From: Stenotrophomonas terrae
Lineage (GTDB): Bacteria; Pseudomonadota; Gammaproteobacteria; Xanthomonadales; Xanthomonadaceae
NCBI RefSeq assembly: GCF_001431465.1
Contig: NZ_LDJJ01000026.1
Location: 1-55,216, forward strand
Direction of reading: 5' to 3'
DNA: 55,216 nt
Shown here: positions 45,685 to 55,216 of the stretch, piece after piece
Layout: each line of letters begins with the position of its first letter
Numbering within the stretch: the first letter of the stretch is position 1
The notes under the pieces: generated by a model
Databases searched by the model: none
Seen by the model: only the letters and a program-made list of their open reading frames with translations
Told to the model about the DNA's origin: nothing
Position numbers and translations under genes: made by a program

Positions 45685-46701
45685 ATGAGCATCAACGACC
45701 TGCTGTCCCAAGACGAAATCGACGCCCTGCTGCATGGCGTGGATTCCGGCTCGGTCAATACCGCCGAGCCTGCGGCGGCACCGGGCGAAGCGCGTTCCTA
45801 TGACTTCGCCAGCCAGGACCGCATCATCCGTGGACGCATGCCGACCCTGGAAATGGTCAATGAGCGTTTCGCACGCTTGTGGCGCATCGGCCTGTTCAAC
45901 CTGATCCGCCGCTCGGCCGAGTTGTCGGTACGCGGTATCGAGCTGATCAAGTTCGGCGACTACCTGCACTCGTTGTACGTGCCGACCAACCTCAACCTGA
46001 TCCGCTTCAAGCCACTGCGCGGCACCGGCCTGATCGTGTTCGAGCCGACCCTGGTGTTCGCCATCGTCGACAACTTCTTCGGCGGTGATGGCCGCTACCC
46101 CACCCGCATCGAAGGCCGCGAGTTCACCGCCACCGAAATGCGCGTGATCCAGCTGATGCTCAAGCAGACCTTCACCGATCTGCGCGAAGCCTGGGGCCCG
46201 GTGATGAACGTCGATTTCGACTACATCAACTCCGAGATCAACCCGCACTTCGCCAACATCGTCAGCCCGCGCGAATACGTGGTGGTCAGTCGCTTCCATG
46301 TCGAGCTGGACAGCGGCGGCGGCGACATCCACATCACCCTGCCGTACTCGATGCTGGAGCCCATCCGCGAACTGCTGGATGCCGGCATCCAGAGCGATCG
46401 CAACGACCGCGACGAAAGTTGGGCCATCATGCTGCGCGAGCAGCTGGATACCGCCGAAGTCGAGCTGTCCAGCGTGCTGGCCAAGCGCCGCATGAGCCTG
46501 CGCGAGCTGACCAAGCTGAAGATCGGCGATGTGCTGCCGATCGAGATGCCCAAGCAGGTGCCGCTGTGCGTGGAAGGCATCCCGGTATTCACCGGCGAGT
46601 TTGGCGTCTCCAACGACCGCAACGCCATCAAGATCACTGCTACCCATCCTCCGGGAAAGCGCCCGAGCGTCCCCGTGATTCAGGAAAACACCGATGAATG
46701 A
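45685..46701 (+). CDS. fliM: Flagellar motor switch protein FliM
   Basis: FliM is the C-ring protein that binds CheY-P. The 338-residue protein starts MSINDLLSQDEIDALLHGVD, the conserved CheY-binding peptide. FDFASQDRI-like (YDFASQDRIIRGRMPTLEMV) and FFGGDGRYPTRIEGREFTAT follow, with a C-terminal SpoA domain (LRELTKLKIGDVLPIEMPKQ). It overlaps fliN by eight bases. Confidence 0.97.
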   Translation: MSINDLLSQDEIDALLHGVDSGSVNTAEPAAAPGEARSYDFASQDRIIRGRMPTLEMVNERFARLWRIGLFNLIRRSAELSVRGIELIKFGDYLHSLYVPTNLNLIRFKPLRGTGLIVFEPTLVFAIVDNFFGGDGRYPTRIEGREFTATEMRVIQLMLKQTFTDLREAWGPVMNVDFDYINSEINPHFANIVSPREYVVVSRFHVELDSGGGDIHITLPYSMLEPIRELLDAGIQSDRNDRDESWAIMLREQLDTAEVELSSVLAKRRMSLRELTKLKIGDVLPIEMPKQVPLCVEGIPVFTGEFGVSNDRNAIKITATHPPGKRPSVPVIQENTDE

Positions 46702-47041
46702 CAACCAATCCCCCGAAACCGAAACCGTCGCAGCGCCGGCGCAGTTCGCCAACCTGCAGGCCGACAACGGCATCAGTACCGATCTGGACCTGGACGTCAT
46801 CCTCGACGTCCCGGTGACCCTGTCGCTGGAAGTCGGCCGCGCGCGCCTGCCGATCCGCAACCTGCTGCAGCTCAACCAGGGCTCGGTGGTGGAACTGGAA
46901 CGCGGCGCCGGTGAATCGCTGGACGTGTTCGTCAACGGCACCTTGATCGCGCATGGCGAAGTGGTGGTCATCAATGATCGCTTCGGCGTGCGACTGACCG
47001 ATGTGGTCAGCCCCAGCGAGCGCATCCGGAGACTGCGTTGA
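46694..47041 (+). CDS. fliN: Flagellar motor switch protein FliN
   Basis: FliN is the C-ring base protein. The 115-residue product has the SpoA domain: LDLDVILDVPVTLSLEVGRA, then IRNLLQLNQGSVVELERGAG and VVVINDRFGVRLTDVVSPSE. Length is normal (the family is about 110-140). It overlaps fliM by eight bases and fliO by four. Confidence 0.96.
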   Translation: MNDNQSPETETVAAPAQFANLQADNGISTDLDLDVILDVPVTLSLEVGRARLPIRNLLQLNQGSVVELERGAGESLDVFVNGTLIAHGEVVVINDRFGVRLTDVVSPSERIRRLR

Positions 47042-47445
47042 TCGCATTGCTCGCCTATGCCGCGCCGGCCGCCAAGGCGGCCACGCCGGTTGGCCAGCAT
47101 GCGGCCAGTGCACCCGGCCTGTTCGGTGCGTTCTTCACCCTGCTGCTGGTGCTGGGCCTGATCATCGGCCTGGGCTGGCTGCTCAAGCGCATGCCGGGCG
47201 GCGCCTTCCGGCCGGCCGAGGGCTTGAAGGTGGTGGCCAGCATCAACGTCGGTGCCAAGGAGCGTGTGGTGGTGGTCGACGTCAATGGCCAGCAGCTGCT
47301 GCTGGGCATCACCGCCGGCGGCATCAGCACCCTGCACCAGCTGCCTGAGCCGTTGCCGCAGACACCTGCGCCGGCCCTGCCCAATCTCAAACAATTACCG
47401 AATTTCGCCCAGTTGCTGGCACAGAAACTGCGCAAGGACTCCTGA
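47038..47445 (+). CDS. fliO: Flagellar biosynthesis protein FliO
   Basis: FliO is a small membrane protein that helps FliP assemble in the export gate. The 135-residue protein has one transmembrane segment (LFGAFFTLLLVLGLIIGLGW, about residues 28-47) and a cytosolic SpoA-like domain (LKVVASINVGAKERVVVVDV, LLLGITAGGISTLHQLPEPL). A TTG start overlapping the fliN stop (TTGA) is chosen. fliP begins three bases after its stop. Confidence 0.92.
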   Translation: MIALLAYAAPAAKAATPVGQHAASAPGLFGAFFTLLLVLGLIIGLGWLLKRMPGGAFRPAEGLKVVASINVGAKERVVVVDVNGQQLLLGITAGGISTLHQLPEPLPQTPAPALPNLKQLPNFAQLLAQKLRKDS

Positions 47446-47447
47446 TC

Positions 47448-48242
47448 ATGTCGGGCCAACGCTTCAATTCAAGCGGTTTGAACTCACGCACCTGCTGGCA
47501 GCTGCTGCTACTGCTGGCGATGCTGGCATTGCCGTTGTTTGCATGGGCCGCGCCCGGCCCGCAGATGCCGGCGCTGCCGGACGTGAATGTCGGCAAGATC
47601 GGCGGCGCGCCGGTCAGCCTGCCGCTGCAGACCCTGCTGTTGATGACGGCGATCACCCTGCTGCCATCGATGCTGCTGGTGCTCACCGCCTTCACCCGCA
47701 TCATCATCGTGCTTGGCCTTCTGCGCCAGGCGCTGGGCACCGGGCAGACGCCTTCCAACCAGATCCTGCTCGGGTTGGCGCTGTTCCTGACCGCGATGAT
47801 CATGATGCCGGTCTGGGACAAGTCGTGGTCCACCGGCATGGCGCCGTATCTGGATGGCAAGATCGATTTCCAGACTGCCTGGCAGCTGACCACCGCGCCG
47901 CTTCGCGCCTTCATGCTGGCGCAGGTACGTGAGACCGACCTGATGACCTTCGCCGGCCTGGCCGGGCAAGGCCCTTACGCCAGCCCGGATGCCATCCCCT
48001 TCCCGGTGCTGGTTGCCTCCTTCGTCACCAGCGAGCTGAAGACCGCCTTCGAAATCGGCTTCCTGATCTTCATCCCGTTCGTCATCATCGACCTGGTGGT
48101 GTCCAGCGTGCTGATGTCGATGGGCATGATGATGCTGTCACCGATGCTGGTCTCGGCCCCGTTCAAGATATTGCTGTTCGTGCTGGTCGACGGTTGGGTG
48201 CTGGTGGTGGGCACCTTGGCGGCAAGTTTCAACGCCGTCTGA
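47448..48242 (+). CDS. fliP: Flagellar biosynthesis protein FliP
   Basis: FliP forms the core of the flagellar export gate with FliQ and FliR. The 264-residue precursor has a signal peptide ending in FAWAAPGPQMP, the conserved segment FTRIIIVLGLLRQALGTGQT, and the transmembrane C-terminal region (FEIGFLIFIPFVIIDLVVSS, MLSPMLVSAPFKILLFVLVD). Its normal successors fliQ and fliR are not in the following bases; a converging dnaE2 gene is. Confidence 0.97.
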   Translation: MSGQRFNSSGLNSRTCWQLLLLLAMLALPLFAWAAPGPQMPALPDVNVGKIGGAPVSLPLQTLLLMTAITLLPSMLLVLTAFTRIIIVLGLLRQALGTGQTPSNQILLGLALFLTAMIMMPVWDKSWSTGMAPYLDGKIDFQTAWQLTTAPLRAFMLAQVRETDLMTFAGLAGQGPYASPDAIPFPVLVASFVTSELKTAFEIGFLIFIPFVIIDLVVSSVLMSMGMMMLSPMLVSAPFKILLFVLVDGWVLVVGTLAASFNAV

Positions 48243-48249
48243 GCGCACC

Positions 48250-48275
48250 CCGGGCCTGGGAACAAACAGGCCCGG
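48250..48275. terminator. Bidirectional terminator between fliP and dnaE2
   Basis: CCGGGCCTG (48250-48258), 8-base loop, CAGGCCCGG (48267-48275). It fills the 35-base space between the convergent fliP and dnaE2 genes and could end both transcripts. Confidence 0.75.
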
Positions 48276-48277
48276 CC

Positions 48278-51200
48278 TCAGTGGAAATCGCGGCTGCGCA
48301 CGTCCAGGCTGCCCAGCAGCGAGGACAGATCATCCAGGCGGCGTGCGATCAGATGACGCACGCCGTTTTCGGCTTCCAGACGACCACTGACCTGCATCAG
48401 CCGTGATTCCAGGAATATCTGCCGTTGGCGTTCAGCCAGCTGCCGCCAGACCACCACATTGATCTGGCCAAACTCGTCCTCCAACGTGATGAAGGTAACC
48501 CCGCTGGCGGTCGCCGGCCGCTGCCGGCCGCGCACCAAGCCGGCCACCAGCACATTGCCGGTACTGCGCATGCTTTCCAGATCCCGGGAACTGCGGCAGC
48601 GCCGCGCGCGCAGCTGGCTGCGCAGGCGGGCAAGCGGATGCAGCTCCAAGGTGGTTCCCAGCAAGGCGTAGTCCGCGTTGAGATCCTCGCCGACGCTGGG
48701 CATCGGCAAGGCAACATCGGCCTCCGCCGTCGCCGGCTGATCGTCGAACAGCGGCCGCTGGTCTTCCACGCCGGCAATCGCCCAACGTGCGCGATGGCGG
48801 TTGCCGGCCATGCCGCGCAAGGCACCGGCATCGGCCAACAAGGCACGTGCGCGCGCATCCAGATCCGCACGCCGGCACAAGTCGGCGATATCGGTGAACG
48901 CGTCCTGCGCCCTGGCCTGCTCGATACGCAATGCGTCTTCGGCATTGAAGCCGCGCACCAGGCAGAAGCCCAGCCGGATCGCCAGACGCTGGTTGTCGCG
49001 CTCCCATTCCAGCGAACACTCCCAGCCGCTGTAACGTACATCCAGTGGCCGCGTCGCCACGCCATGCCGGCGCACGTCCTGCAGCAACTGGTCCGCACTG
49101 TAGAAGCCCATAGGCTGGCTGTTGAGCAGCGCACAGGTGAACTCGGCTGGATGGTGGCATTTCAACCAGCTGCTGGCATAGGCGATCAGCGCGAAACTGG
49201 CAGCGTGGCTTTCCGGAAAACCGTAGCTGCCGAAGCCCTTTATCTGTTCGAAGATGCGTTCGGCAAAGTCCAGCGGATAGCCGCGATCCAGCATGCCCTC
49301 AGTCAGCTTTACCCGATGTGGTTCCAGGCCGCCGTGGCGCTTCCATGCCGCCATTGAACGGCGCAGGCCATCGGCTTCGCTGGCGTTGTAACCGGCGGCG
49401 ACCATTGCGATCTGCATCACCTGCTCCTGGAACAGCGGCACGCCCAAGGTGCGTTTGAGCACCTCCTTCAGGGCTTCGGATGGATAGCTGACCAGCTCCT
49501 CACCGGTACGCCGGCGCAGGTAGGGATGCACCATGTCGCCCTGGATCGGGCCGGGGCGGACAATGGCCACTTCAACCACCAGATCGTAGAAGGTCTGCGG
49601 CCGCAGCCGCGGCAGCATCGCCATCTGCGCACGCGATTCAATCTGGAATACGCCCACCGTATCGGCGCGGCTGATCATGTCGTAGGTGGGTTTGTCTTCC
49701 TGCGGAATCGTCGCCAGGGTGTAGTGCCGGCCGCGATAACGCTCGATCAGGTCGAAGCAGCGCCGCACTGCGGTGAGCATGCCCAGCGCCAGCACATCGA
49801 CCTTCATCAGCCCCAGGGTTTCCAAGTCATCCTTGTCCCACTGGATCACCGTGCGAGCGTCCATCGCCGCGTTCTCCACCGGCACCATGCTGTGCAGGGC
49901 GCGCTCGGAAATGACAAAGCCACCCGGATGCTGGGATAGATAATGCGGGAAATCGACCAGCTCGTTGGCCAGTATCAGGATGCGCCGCAGCAGCGGGCTG
50001 TCCGGGTCAAAGCCGTGTTCGCGCAGCCGCTCGGCATCGGGGATGCTGTCCGACCAGTGGCCGATGCAGGAAGTGAGCTGGGTGATCACATCGCCCGGCA
50101 TGCCCAATACCCGCGCCACGTCGCGCAGTGCACCGCGCCCACCGTACTGGGTGGCCACCGCCGCCAGGGCGGCACGTTCGCGGCCATAGCGCGAAAACAC
50201 GTACTGGATGACTTCCTCGCGCCGCTCATGCTCGAAGTCAACGTCGATATCCGGCGGCTCATCGCGGTCATCCGAGATGAAACGTTCGAACAAAAGATAG
50301 CTGTGCGAGGGATCCAGCTCGGTGATGCCCAGCACGAAGCACACCACCGAATTGGCCGCCGAGCCACGGCCCTGGCAAAGGATGCCGATGCTGCGTGCAT
50401 GGGCCACCAGATCATGCACGGTGAGGAAGTAGGAGGCGTATTTCTTCTTGGCGATCAGGCCCAGTTCTTTTTCGATCAGCGCCTGTGCTGCAGGCGTCGC
50501 GCCTTCCGGCCAGCGCTTGCGCGCGCCGCGTGCCACCAGCTCCGCCAACCAGCACTGCGCCGTATAACCGGCAGGCACCACCTCGCTCGGATACTGGTAG
50601 TTCACCGCCTCTTTCAGATCAAACCCGGCACAACGCCGGGCGATGCACAGGCTGTGCTGCAGCAGTTCGGCGGGGTAGATCGCCTGCAGCGCCGACAGCG
50701 TACGCAGGTGCCGCTCGCCATTGGCAAACAGGCGCTGCCCGGCTTCGGCAACGGTGACCCGATGGCGGACGGCAGTCATCACATCCTGCAACGCGCGTCG
50801 TCCGCGCGCATGCATATGCACGTCACCGGCCGCCACCAGCGGCAGTTGCAGCTCTTCGCCCAGTTGCCGCAGCTGCTGCAGGCGTGCATCGTCATCGGCA
50901 CCGTGGTGCAACTCCACAGCAATCCAGCAGCGCTGTGGAAACCACTGCCGCAACTGCATGGCTTCTGCAGACTGCGGTTGCACGCCAGGCAACCACAGCG
51001 CCAACAAGCCGCTGCGATCAACCGCGGCCAGGTCGTCGGCCAGCAAGCGGTATTCGCCTTTCTCCGCGCGTCGGCGGCCCTGCGTGATCAGCCAGCACAA
51101 GGCCTGATAACCGGCGGCATTTTCCACCAGCAGGACCAGCCTCGGTCCGTTCTCCAGCTGGATTTCGCTACCAACAATCAGTGGCAATCCGGTTTCCTTC

Positions 51201-51367
51201 GACGCACGCCAGGCCCGGACGATGCCGGCCAGCGTGCATTCGTCGGTGATGGCCAGCGCTTTGTAGCCATGCGCCTTGGCCCGTGCGAATAGCTCATCCG
51301 CAGTCGATGCACCGCGCTGGAAACTGAAGGCGGACAGGCAATGCAGTTCGGCGTAACCGGCACTCAT
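48278..51367 (-). CDS. dnaE2: Error-prone DNA polymerase DnaE2 (ImuC)
   Basis: DnaE2 is a C-family polymerase for damage-induced translesion synthesis. The 1029-residue protein starts [20 protein letters not shown], the PHP-domain start of the DnaE2 branch, and has the polymerase aspartates in [20 protein letters not shown] (near residue 372). An OB-fold near the C-terminus is seen ([20 protein letters not shown]). Length is normal (about 1020-1080). Its start overlaps the imuB stop by four bases, so it is the last gene of the lexA2-imuA-imuB-dnaE2 operon. Confidence 0.96.
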   Translation of the reverse strand: MSAGYAELHCLSAFSFQRGASTADELFARAKAHGYKALAITDECTLAGIVRAWRASKETGLPLIVGSEIQLENGPRLVLLVENAAGYQALCWLITQGRRRAEKGEYRLLADDLAAVDRSGLLALWLPGVQPQSAEAMQLRQWFPQRCWIAVELHHGADDDARLQQLRQLGEELQLPLVAAGDVHMHARGRRALQDVMTAVRHRVTVAEAGQRLFANGERHLRTLSALQAIYPAELLQHSLCIARRCAGFDLKEAVNYQYPSEVVPAGYTAQCWLAELVARGARKRWPEGATPAAQALIEKELGLIAKKKYASYFLTVHDLVAHARSIGILCQGRGSAANSVVCFVLGITELDPSHSYLLFERFISDDRDEPPDIDVDFEHERREEVIQYVFSRYGRERAALAAVATQYGGRGALRDVARVLGMPGDVITQLTSCIGHWSDSIPDAERLREHGFDPDSPLLRRILILANELVDFPHYLSQHPGGFVISERALHSMVPVENAAMDARTVIQWDKDDLETLGLMKVDVLALGMLTAVRRCFDLIERYRGRHYTLATIPQEDKPTYDMISRADTVGVFQIESRAQMAMLPRLRPQTFYDLVVEVAIVRPGPIQGDMVHPYLRRRTGEELVSYPSEALKEVLKRTLGVPLFQEQVMQIAMVAAGYNASEADGLRRSMAAWKRHGGLEPHRVKLTEGMLDRGYPLDFAERIFEQIKGFGSYGFPESHAASFALIAYASSWLKCHHPAEFTCALLNSQPMGFYSADQLLQDVRRHGVATRPLDVRYSGWECSLEWERDNQRLAIRLGFCLVRGFNAEDALRIEQARAQDAFTDIADLCRRADLDARARALLADAGALRGMAGNRHRARWAIAGVEDQRPLFDDQPATAEADVALPMPSVGEDLNADYALLGTTLELHPLARLRSQLRARRCRSSRDLESMRSTGNVLVAGLVRGRQRPATASGVTFITLEDEFGQINVVVWRQLAERQRQIFLESRLMQVSGRLEAENGVRHLIARRLDDLSSLLGSLDVRSRDFH

Positions 51368-52785
51368 GCGAACCAGCCCTGCAGCATGAAACCGCCCTCG
51401 CCGCCTACCTCGCGCCAGGCCCAGGCCTGCTGGCCGAAGCGGGTGCTGACACGGTAGTAGTCACGGCGCACGTCGTCGCCATCCCACCAGCCGCTTTCAA
51501 TCCGCTCCGGGGCCGACAACAATTCCGGGCTTGCCCCCGGCCAGGGTTGCGGCGTGCGCAGCAACCATCCAGGCCGCACTGGTGACGGTAGGCTATCGGC
51601 GGTTGCAGCTGCAGCTGGGGCGGCCTCGCCGCGCCAGGCATGTTCGGGCCGATGATCGGCATGTACGCGCAGCCCGTGCACGGATTGGTCGCCCAAGCGC
51701 GCGCGCAAGCGTTCGCGCAACTGCTCCCACGGCATGCTCTGCTGCGGGCGGGTGTCGAACAACTCACGGTGCTCGGGGACGAAGGCCGGCAATTGATCGG
51801 CGCGCAAACCGAACTGGCGCACCGGCGCCGGCAGCTTGGCCTGCTCCAGACGGCTGCGGGCAATCTCGAACAACAGGCTGGCATCACGTTCGGCCGCAAG
51901 CAGACCGATTTCCACCGTGGTGGCTGGCCGGTCCTCGTGTTCCAACAACAGTGCAAAACGCTGCACGCTGCCATCACGTCCGGCCAGAAACGCCGCCAGA
52001 TCGGAGGTCAAACGCCGCAGCGGAAACAGCAGCGCCTGCGAAGACTCCACCTCGTAACCCAGCTCGATACGCAGCTCAAAAACATCCGGCGGCTGGTACG
52101 GCTGCAATACGAAAGGCCTCTCACCCAGCAAGGCATCCAGCTGCCGCAGCACCTCCGGTGCAAAGCGCCGATTGATGCTGGCCCGTGGCAAAGCCTGCAA
52201 CTGTTTGACGGTGCGGATGCCCATGCGCGCGAAAGCCCCCGATGCGCTGGCACCAAAGCCGGCGCGCGCCACCGGCAACTGGCCAAGCAATGCCAGCAAC
52301 CCAGCCTCATCCACGCATATGCCATCACCGGCATTGGCCAGGGCGCGGGCTGCGACCGGATTGGGGGCCAAGGCGATCCGATGGCGGAAACCCAGTGCGC
52401 CCAGTTCCTGCCGTAGACGTGCTTCGAACTTCGGCCATGGCCCAAACAGCGCCAGGCTGTGTTCGATCTCGATGATCAAGGCCTGCGCATACTGCAGACT
52501 TACCTGCGAGCTGAACTGATACGCCCAGGCCGCCAGAAACCGATGCCACTCCGACTGCGCATCGGGCTCATGCGCATGTATCTCGAACCCGGTTGCCAGT
52601 GCCTGCGCCGTCACCAGCGATTGCCCTGCCTTCAAGCCCAGCGCTGCCGCTGCCGGATTGACCGCATGCACTACCCGCCGCTGGCTCGGCCCGCTGATCA
52701 GCACCCGTGCCGCTGCCGGCTCGGCGCAGCCGCGCAACACGCCATCCATGGCCAGATGTGGCAATAAAATGCACGCCCACCGCAT
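51364..52785 (-). CDS. imuB: ImuB, Y-family polymerase-like mutasome protein
   Basis: ImuB is a Y-family protein that lacks polymerase activity and acts as the hub of the mutasome with ImuA and DnaE2. The 473-residue protein starts [20 protein letters not shown], followed by a Y-family fold ([20 protein letters not shown], then [20 protein letters not shown]). Acidic catalytic residues typical of DinB are not seen, as in other ImuB proteins. The C-terminal part holds the probable clamp-binding and partner-binding tail. It starts three bases after the imuA stop codon. Confidence 0.92.
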   Translation of the reverse strand: MRWACILLPHLAMDGVLRGCAEPAAARVLISGPSQRRVVHAVNPAAAALGLKAGQSLVTAQALATGFEIHAHEPDAQSEWHRFLAAWAYQFSSQVSLQYAQALIIEIEHSLALFGPWPKFEARLRQELGALGFRHRIALAPNPVAARALANAGDGICVDEAGLLALLGQLPVARAGFGASASGAFARMGIRTVKQLQALPRASINRRFAPEVLRQLDALLGERPFVLQPYQPPDVFELRIELGYEVESSQALLFPLRRLTSDLAAFLAGRDGSVQRFALLLEHEDRPATTVEIGLLAAERDASLLFEIARSRLEQAKLPAPVRQFGLRADQLPAFVPEHRELFDTRPQQSMPWEQLRERLRARLGDQSVHGLRVHADHRPEHAWRGEAAPAAAATADSLPSPVRPGWLLRTPQPWPGASPELLSAPERIESGWWDGDDVRRDYYRVSTRFGQQAWAWREVGGEGGFMLQGWFA

Positions 52786-52788
52786 GGC

Positions 52789-53409
52789 TTACTGCCCCCG
52801 GGCAAAGGGCAGCGGCCGCGAAGGCACCATGCCACCGCGGCACTTCAATACCCGCAGCTGCGCCGGCTGTGCATCGATGGCGATACGCAGCGCCGCAGGC
52901 GAAGGATTTTTTGCCGCCTGCAACGGCCGGCTGGCAAAGCCCAGGGTCTGCCCGGATTCGGCCGCCACCTGCAGCCGCCGCAAGGCCTTGTCTTCGGCCA
53001 GCTGCGGCCAGCACAGCACGGCACCGCAGCTACCCGAACGCAGGCATTGTTCGGTGGCCCAGAGCGCATCGCGCTGATCGGCCGCCTGCACCACCTGCAA
53101 CTGGCGCAGGTCGATGCCCGCCGCCTGCCAGGCCGGTGCATACGGAATATGGGGCGGTGCCACCAGCACCACACGCTCGCCGGCTTGGGTCAGCCGTGCC
53201 AGGCTTGGCCACAGCAGGCGCAGTTCACCCACACCTTCGGCAGGCAGCAGGATTTCGCTCAGCGCCGATTCTGGCCACCCGCCGGTCGGCAACGCTGCAT
53301 CCAGTTGCGCATAGCCGGTGGGCTGGCGGCTGGCCGGCAACGGCGCAGGTCGGCCGCGCCAGACCCGGCGCTCATGCAGCAGGCTATCAAGGGCAACCAC
53401 CGCGCCCAT
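52789..53409 (-). CDS. imuA: ImuA, SOS mutasome RecA-like protein
   Basis: ImuA is a RecA/SulA-like partner of ImuB in damage-induced mutagenesis. The 206-residue protein has the family motif GWPESALSEILLPAEGVGEL (residues about 44-63), then RVVLVAPPHIPYAPAWQAAG and LQVVQAADQRDALWATEQCL. It overlaps lexA2 by one base and is followed closely by imuB, so the operon is intact. Confidence 0.9.
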   Translation of the reverse strand: MGAVVALDSLLHERRVWRGRPAPLPASRQPTGYAQLDAALPTGGWPESALSEILLPAEGVGELRLLWPSLARLTQAGERVVLVAPPHIPYAPAWQAAGIDLRQLQVVQAADQRDALWATEQCLRSGSCGAVLCWPQLAEDKALRRLQVAAESGQTLGFASRPLQAAKNPSPAALRIAIDAQPAQLRVLKCRGGMVPSRPLPFARGQ

Positions 53410-54026
53410 CAGCCGCGCCGCACCAGGCCACAGAAAACACCTTCGACGGCAAAGTCCTGATCGGGTTGCACTTCAATCGGCGCATAGGCCGGATTGCGCG
53501 GCAGCAGACGCAACGATGCGCCGCTACGCGCGAGCCGCTTGATGGTCAACTCGCCATCCAGCCGGGCAACCACGGTCTGCCCGTTGCGCGCATCACTGCT
53601 GCGCCTGACCCCGACCAGATCACCATCGAAAATACCGTCGTCGATCATCGAATCGCCCTGCACGCGCAGCAGGTAGTCCGGGCGCATCGCAAACAGCCGT
53701 TCATCCAGCGCCAGCGTATCGACCAGCCCGGCATCGGCACCGATCGGTGCACCTGCGGCAACCCGCCCCAGAATAGGCACCTGCAGCAGCTCGGCACGCG
53801 CCGACTGGCCCGCAGGGCGGATCCCGCGTGCCTGACCGGCAGCCACTTCGATCAGCCCGGCCTCGCTCAAGGCCAGCACATGCTTGCGCGCCGCCCCACG
53901 CGAGGCCAGGCCGCAGGCGCTGGCGATTTCGGCCAGGGACGGCGATTGCCCGTGCCCATTCACCTGGTCACGGATATAGCCAAGGATGGCGGCACGGCGG
54001 GGGCTGAGGTCAGTCATGGAGTACAT
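53409..54026 (-). CDS. lexA: LexA-family SOS repressor (LexA2)
   Basis: LexA represses SOS genes until RecA triggers self-cleavage. The 205-residue protein has an N-terminal winged helix (SPSLAEIASACGLASRGAAR), a cleavage site A91-G92 in RVAAGAP, and the catalytic pair Ser126 in GDSMID and Lys163 in TIKRLA. It heads the imuA-imuB-dnaE2 operon, the arrangement of the second LexA of Xanthomonadales. The ATG at 54026 is favoured over the one at 54017 because GGAG lies five bases upstream of it. Confidence 0.94.
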   Translation of the reverse strand: MYSMTDLSPRRAAILGYIRDQVNGHGQSPSLAEIASACGLASRGAARKHVLALSEAGLIEVAAGQARGIRPAGQSARAELLQVPILGRVAAGAPIGADAGLVDTLALDERLFAMRPDYLLRVQGDSMIDDGIFDGDLVGVRRSSDARNGQTVVARLDGELTIKRLARSGASLRLLPRNPAYAPIEVQPDQDFAVEGVFCGLVRRG

Positions 54027-54037
54027 TTGTACTCCAT
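54016..54037. promoter_or_regulatory. LexA2 operator (SOS box) overlapping the lexA2 start
   Basis: A perfect palindrome GGAGTACA-TT-TGTACTCC (18 central bases; arms extend to ATGG..CCAT over 54016-54037) lies over the lexA2 ribosome site and start codons on the minus strand. The core resembles the TGTACAAATGTACA box I recall for Xanthomonas LexA2. It implies autoregulation of the whole lexA2-imuAB-dnaE2 operon. Confidence 0.82.
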
Positions 54038-54119
54038 CTACACAAAGCCCGCCAGAGGCTAAGCGCCTCTATTCAGGTGAATGTGGAAAACACGGTGCCG
54101 CTGCTATCTTTCGCGCCAT

Positions 54120-55121
54120 ATGGACCCCAAAGTCCCCATGAAACCGTATCCGTCCTTGCCACAGGCATTGCGCAGCGTGCCACTGCGCACCATCGCCCCG
54201 GTAACCACGCTGGCCTTGCTGTGTTTTGCGCTATGGCTGTGGTTTGACGGCGAGCGCCTTGCTGCCGCCATCAGCGGCGTGTTGGCCGTGCTGGCCCTGC
54301 TGGCCAGCGTATGGATCCATCAGCGCCAACCGCGCCTGGAGCTTGGTGGCGTGTTGCTGTGCGTGGCCACCGTGAGTGGCTGCCTGCTCTCTGCCTGGCA
54401 GCTGGGCAGCGACGCCCTGCCGTGGACCTACCTGGTACTGATGTCGAATTTCTTCATCGTCCGCAATCAGATCGCCACCCCGCTCAACCTGATGCTGGTC
54501 GCCGGCCTGCTGCTGATGCCGGGCCTGTTGCTGGGCCAACCGGCACAACTGCAGTCGCTGATCGTGATGGTGTTGGTTTTCGGCTTTGGCTACCACTTCT
54601 CGCATCGCCTGCAAGGCGACCGCACACGCCTGGAAATGCTGGCATCGCTGGATGCGCTGACCGGCGTTCCCAACCGGCGGGCGCTGGAGAAATCCTTGCA
54701 GGCGCATATAGACGGCATGCGTGCCGAGCGCTTCCGGCAAGGCCTGGTGGTGATCGATATTGATAATTTCAAAGAGGTCAACGACCGCTACGGTCACGGC
54801 GCGGGCGACATCGCCCTGTCCGACCTGGCCGCGATCCTGCGTTTTGAATTGCGCGAAAACGACCAGGTATTCCGCTTTGGTGGCGAGGAGTTCGTGATCC
54901 TGGTTGACACCGGCAGCCGCGAAGCGCTGGCCCGCTTCAGCGAGCGCCTGCGCAAGATGGTCTATCAATCGCTGCGCGGCCCCGGTGGCCGCATCACCAT
55001 CTCGGCGGGCGCGGCGATGTATGCAGGCGAGCAACGTTGGCAGGACTGGTTCGCGCGCGCCGATGCTGCGCTGTATGCGGCCAAGGCCCAGGGGCGCAAC
55101 AACGTGGTGGTAGCTGAGTAG
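54120..55121 (+). CDS. Membrane-bound GGDEF diguanylate cyclase
   Basis: Diguanylate cyclases make c-di-GMP from two GTP. The 333-residue protein has an N-terminal region with about five or six transmembrane segments (TLALLCFALWLWFDGERLAA, AVLALLASVWIH, NLMLVAGLLLMPGLLLGQ, LIVMVLVFGFGYHF). A C-terminal GGDEF domain follows, with intact GGEEF (near residue 254) and an RxxD inhibitory I-site (REND, near 244), spaced five residues apart. A start at 54138 is also possible. It lies beside the lexA2 operon in divergent orientation and may feed c-di-GMP to FleQ, which is inference. Confidence 0.9.
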   Translation: MDPKVPMKPYPSLPQALRSVPLRTIAPVTTLALLCFALWLWFDGERLAAAISGVLAVLALLASVWIHQRQPRLELGGVLLCVATVSGCLLSAWQLGSDALPWTYLVLMSNFFIVRNQIATPLNLMLVAGLLLMPGLLLGQPAQLQSLIVMVLVFGFGYHFSHRLQGDRTRLEMLASLDALTGVPNRRALEKSLQAHIDGMRAERFRQGLVVIDIDNFKEVNDRYGHGAGDIALSDLAAILRFELRENDQVFRFGGEEFVILVDTGSREALARFSERLRKMVYQSLRGPGGRITISAGAAMYAGEQRWQDWFARADAALYAAKAQGRNNVVVAE

Positions 55122-55216
55122 CGGCTGTTTTGATGTTGGTTTTGGTTGTTGCTATTTCTGTGGCTTTGCTTCGGCTTCGCTTGTGACTTTGGCTTCTGCT
55201 TCTGCTCTGGCTTCTG
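55122..55216. other. Low-complexity intergenic end of the window
   Basis: No gene is visible. The last 60 bases are rich in GGCTTCTGCT- and GCTTCGGCT-like repeats and pyrimidine-biased, a pattern that may be part of a larger repeat cut by the window edge. Confidence 0.4.

Noticed and set aside
48425..51292. Long open frames on the plus strand opposite dnaE2 (for example 49943-51292)
   Set aside because: High-GC shadow frames of dnaE2; the minus-strand translation has clear DnaE2 motifs, the plus-strand ones are low-complexity.
51364..52785. ImuB as a functional DNA polymerase IV
   Set aside because: Y-family fold with the expected operon, but the catalytic acidic residues of DinB are not seen; consistent with the inactive ImuB group.

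Overview
The window looks like a gammaproteobacterial Xanthomonadaceae chromosome, most probably Stenotrophomonas or a close relative. Supports are the Xanthomonas-type gene order (flgBCDEFGHIJKL, flagellins, fliDST, a response regulator, a second rpoN, fleQ, fliE-P), a lexA2-imuA-imuB-dnaE2 SOS cassette, high GC, and dense REP and GTAG-type palindromes. The species call is inference.

Layout: 1-316 is repeat-rich DNA ending in a sigma-54 promoter. 317-11228 holds the rod, hook, ring and junction genes flgB to flgL. 11295-14095 holds two flagellin genes. 14325-17071 holds fliD, fliS, a FliT-like protein and a PilZ-like protein. 17135-21328 is a regulatory block: a LuxR-type response regulator, rpoN2, a single-domain receiver and fleQ. 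21495-37319 is an eight-step sugar and glycosyltransferase island set into the flagellar cluster: CDP-3,6-dideoxyhexose genes rfbFGH, an acyltransferase, a thiamine-diphosphate enzyme, an FkbM methyltransferase, a NeuB-type synthase, an SDR, a GT2 enzyme and a 1623-residue multi-module glycosyltransferase. 37550-48242 resumes the basal body and export genes fliE to fliP, interrupted between fliK and fliL by a REP array and its RAYT transposase. 48278-54026 (minus strand) is the SOS mutasome cassette, and 54120-55121 is a GGDEF diguanylate cyclase.

Six sites fit the sigma-54 -24/-12 pattern with exact GG-N10-GC spacing. They lie before flgB, flgG, fliD, rfbF, fliE and fliL. One sigma-28 site lies before the second flagellin. 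The match before rfbF puts the sugar island under the same RpoN2/FleQ control as the flagellum, which makes flagellin glycosylation the most attractive role. The island combines a two-carbon-extension enzyme like YerE (yersiniose pathway) with a PEP-condensing NeuB-like enzyme, so the final sugar could be unusual or undescribed.

The flagellar run stops at fliP. fliQ and fliR, which normally follow, are replaced by the convergent SOS cassette, which points to a rearrangement breakpoint. No tRNA, rRNA, CRISPR array or prophage was seen.
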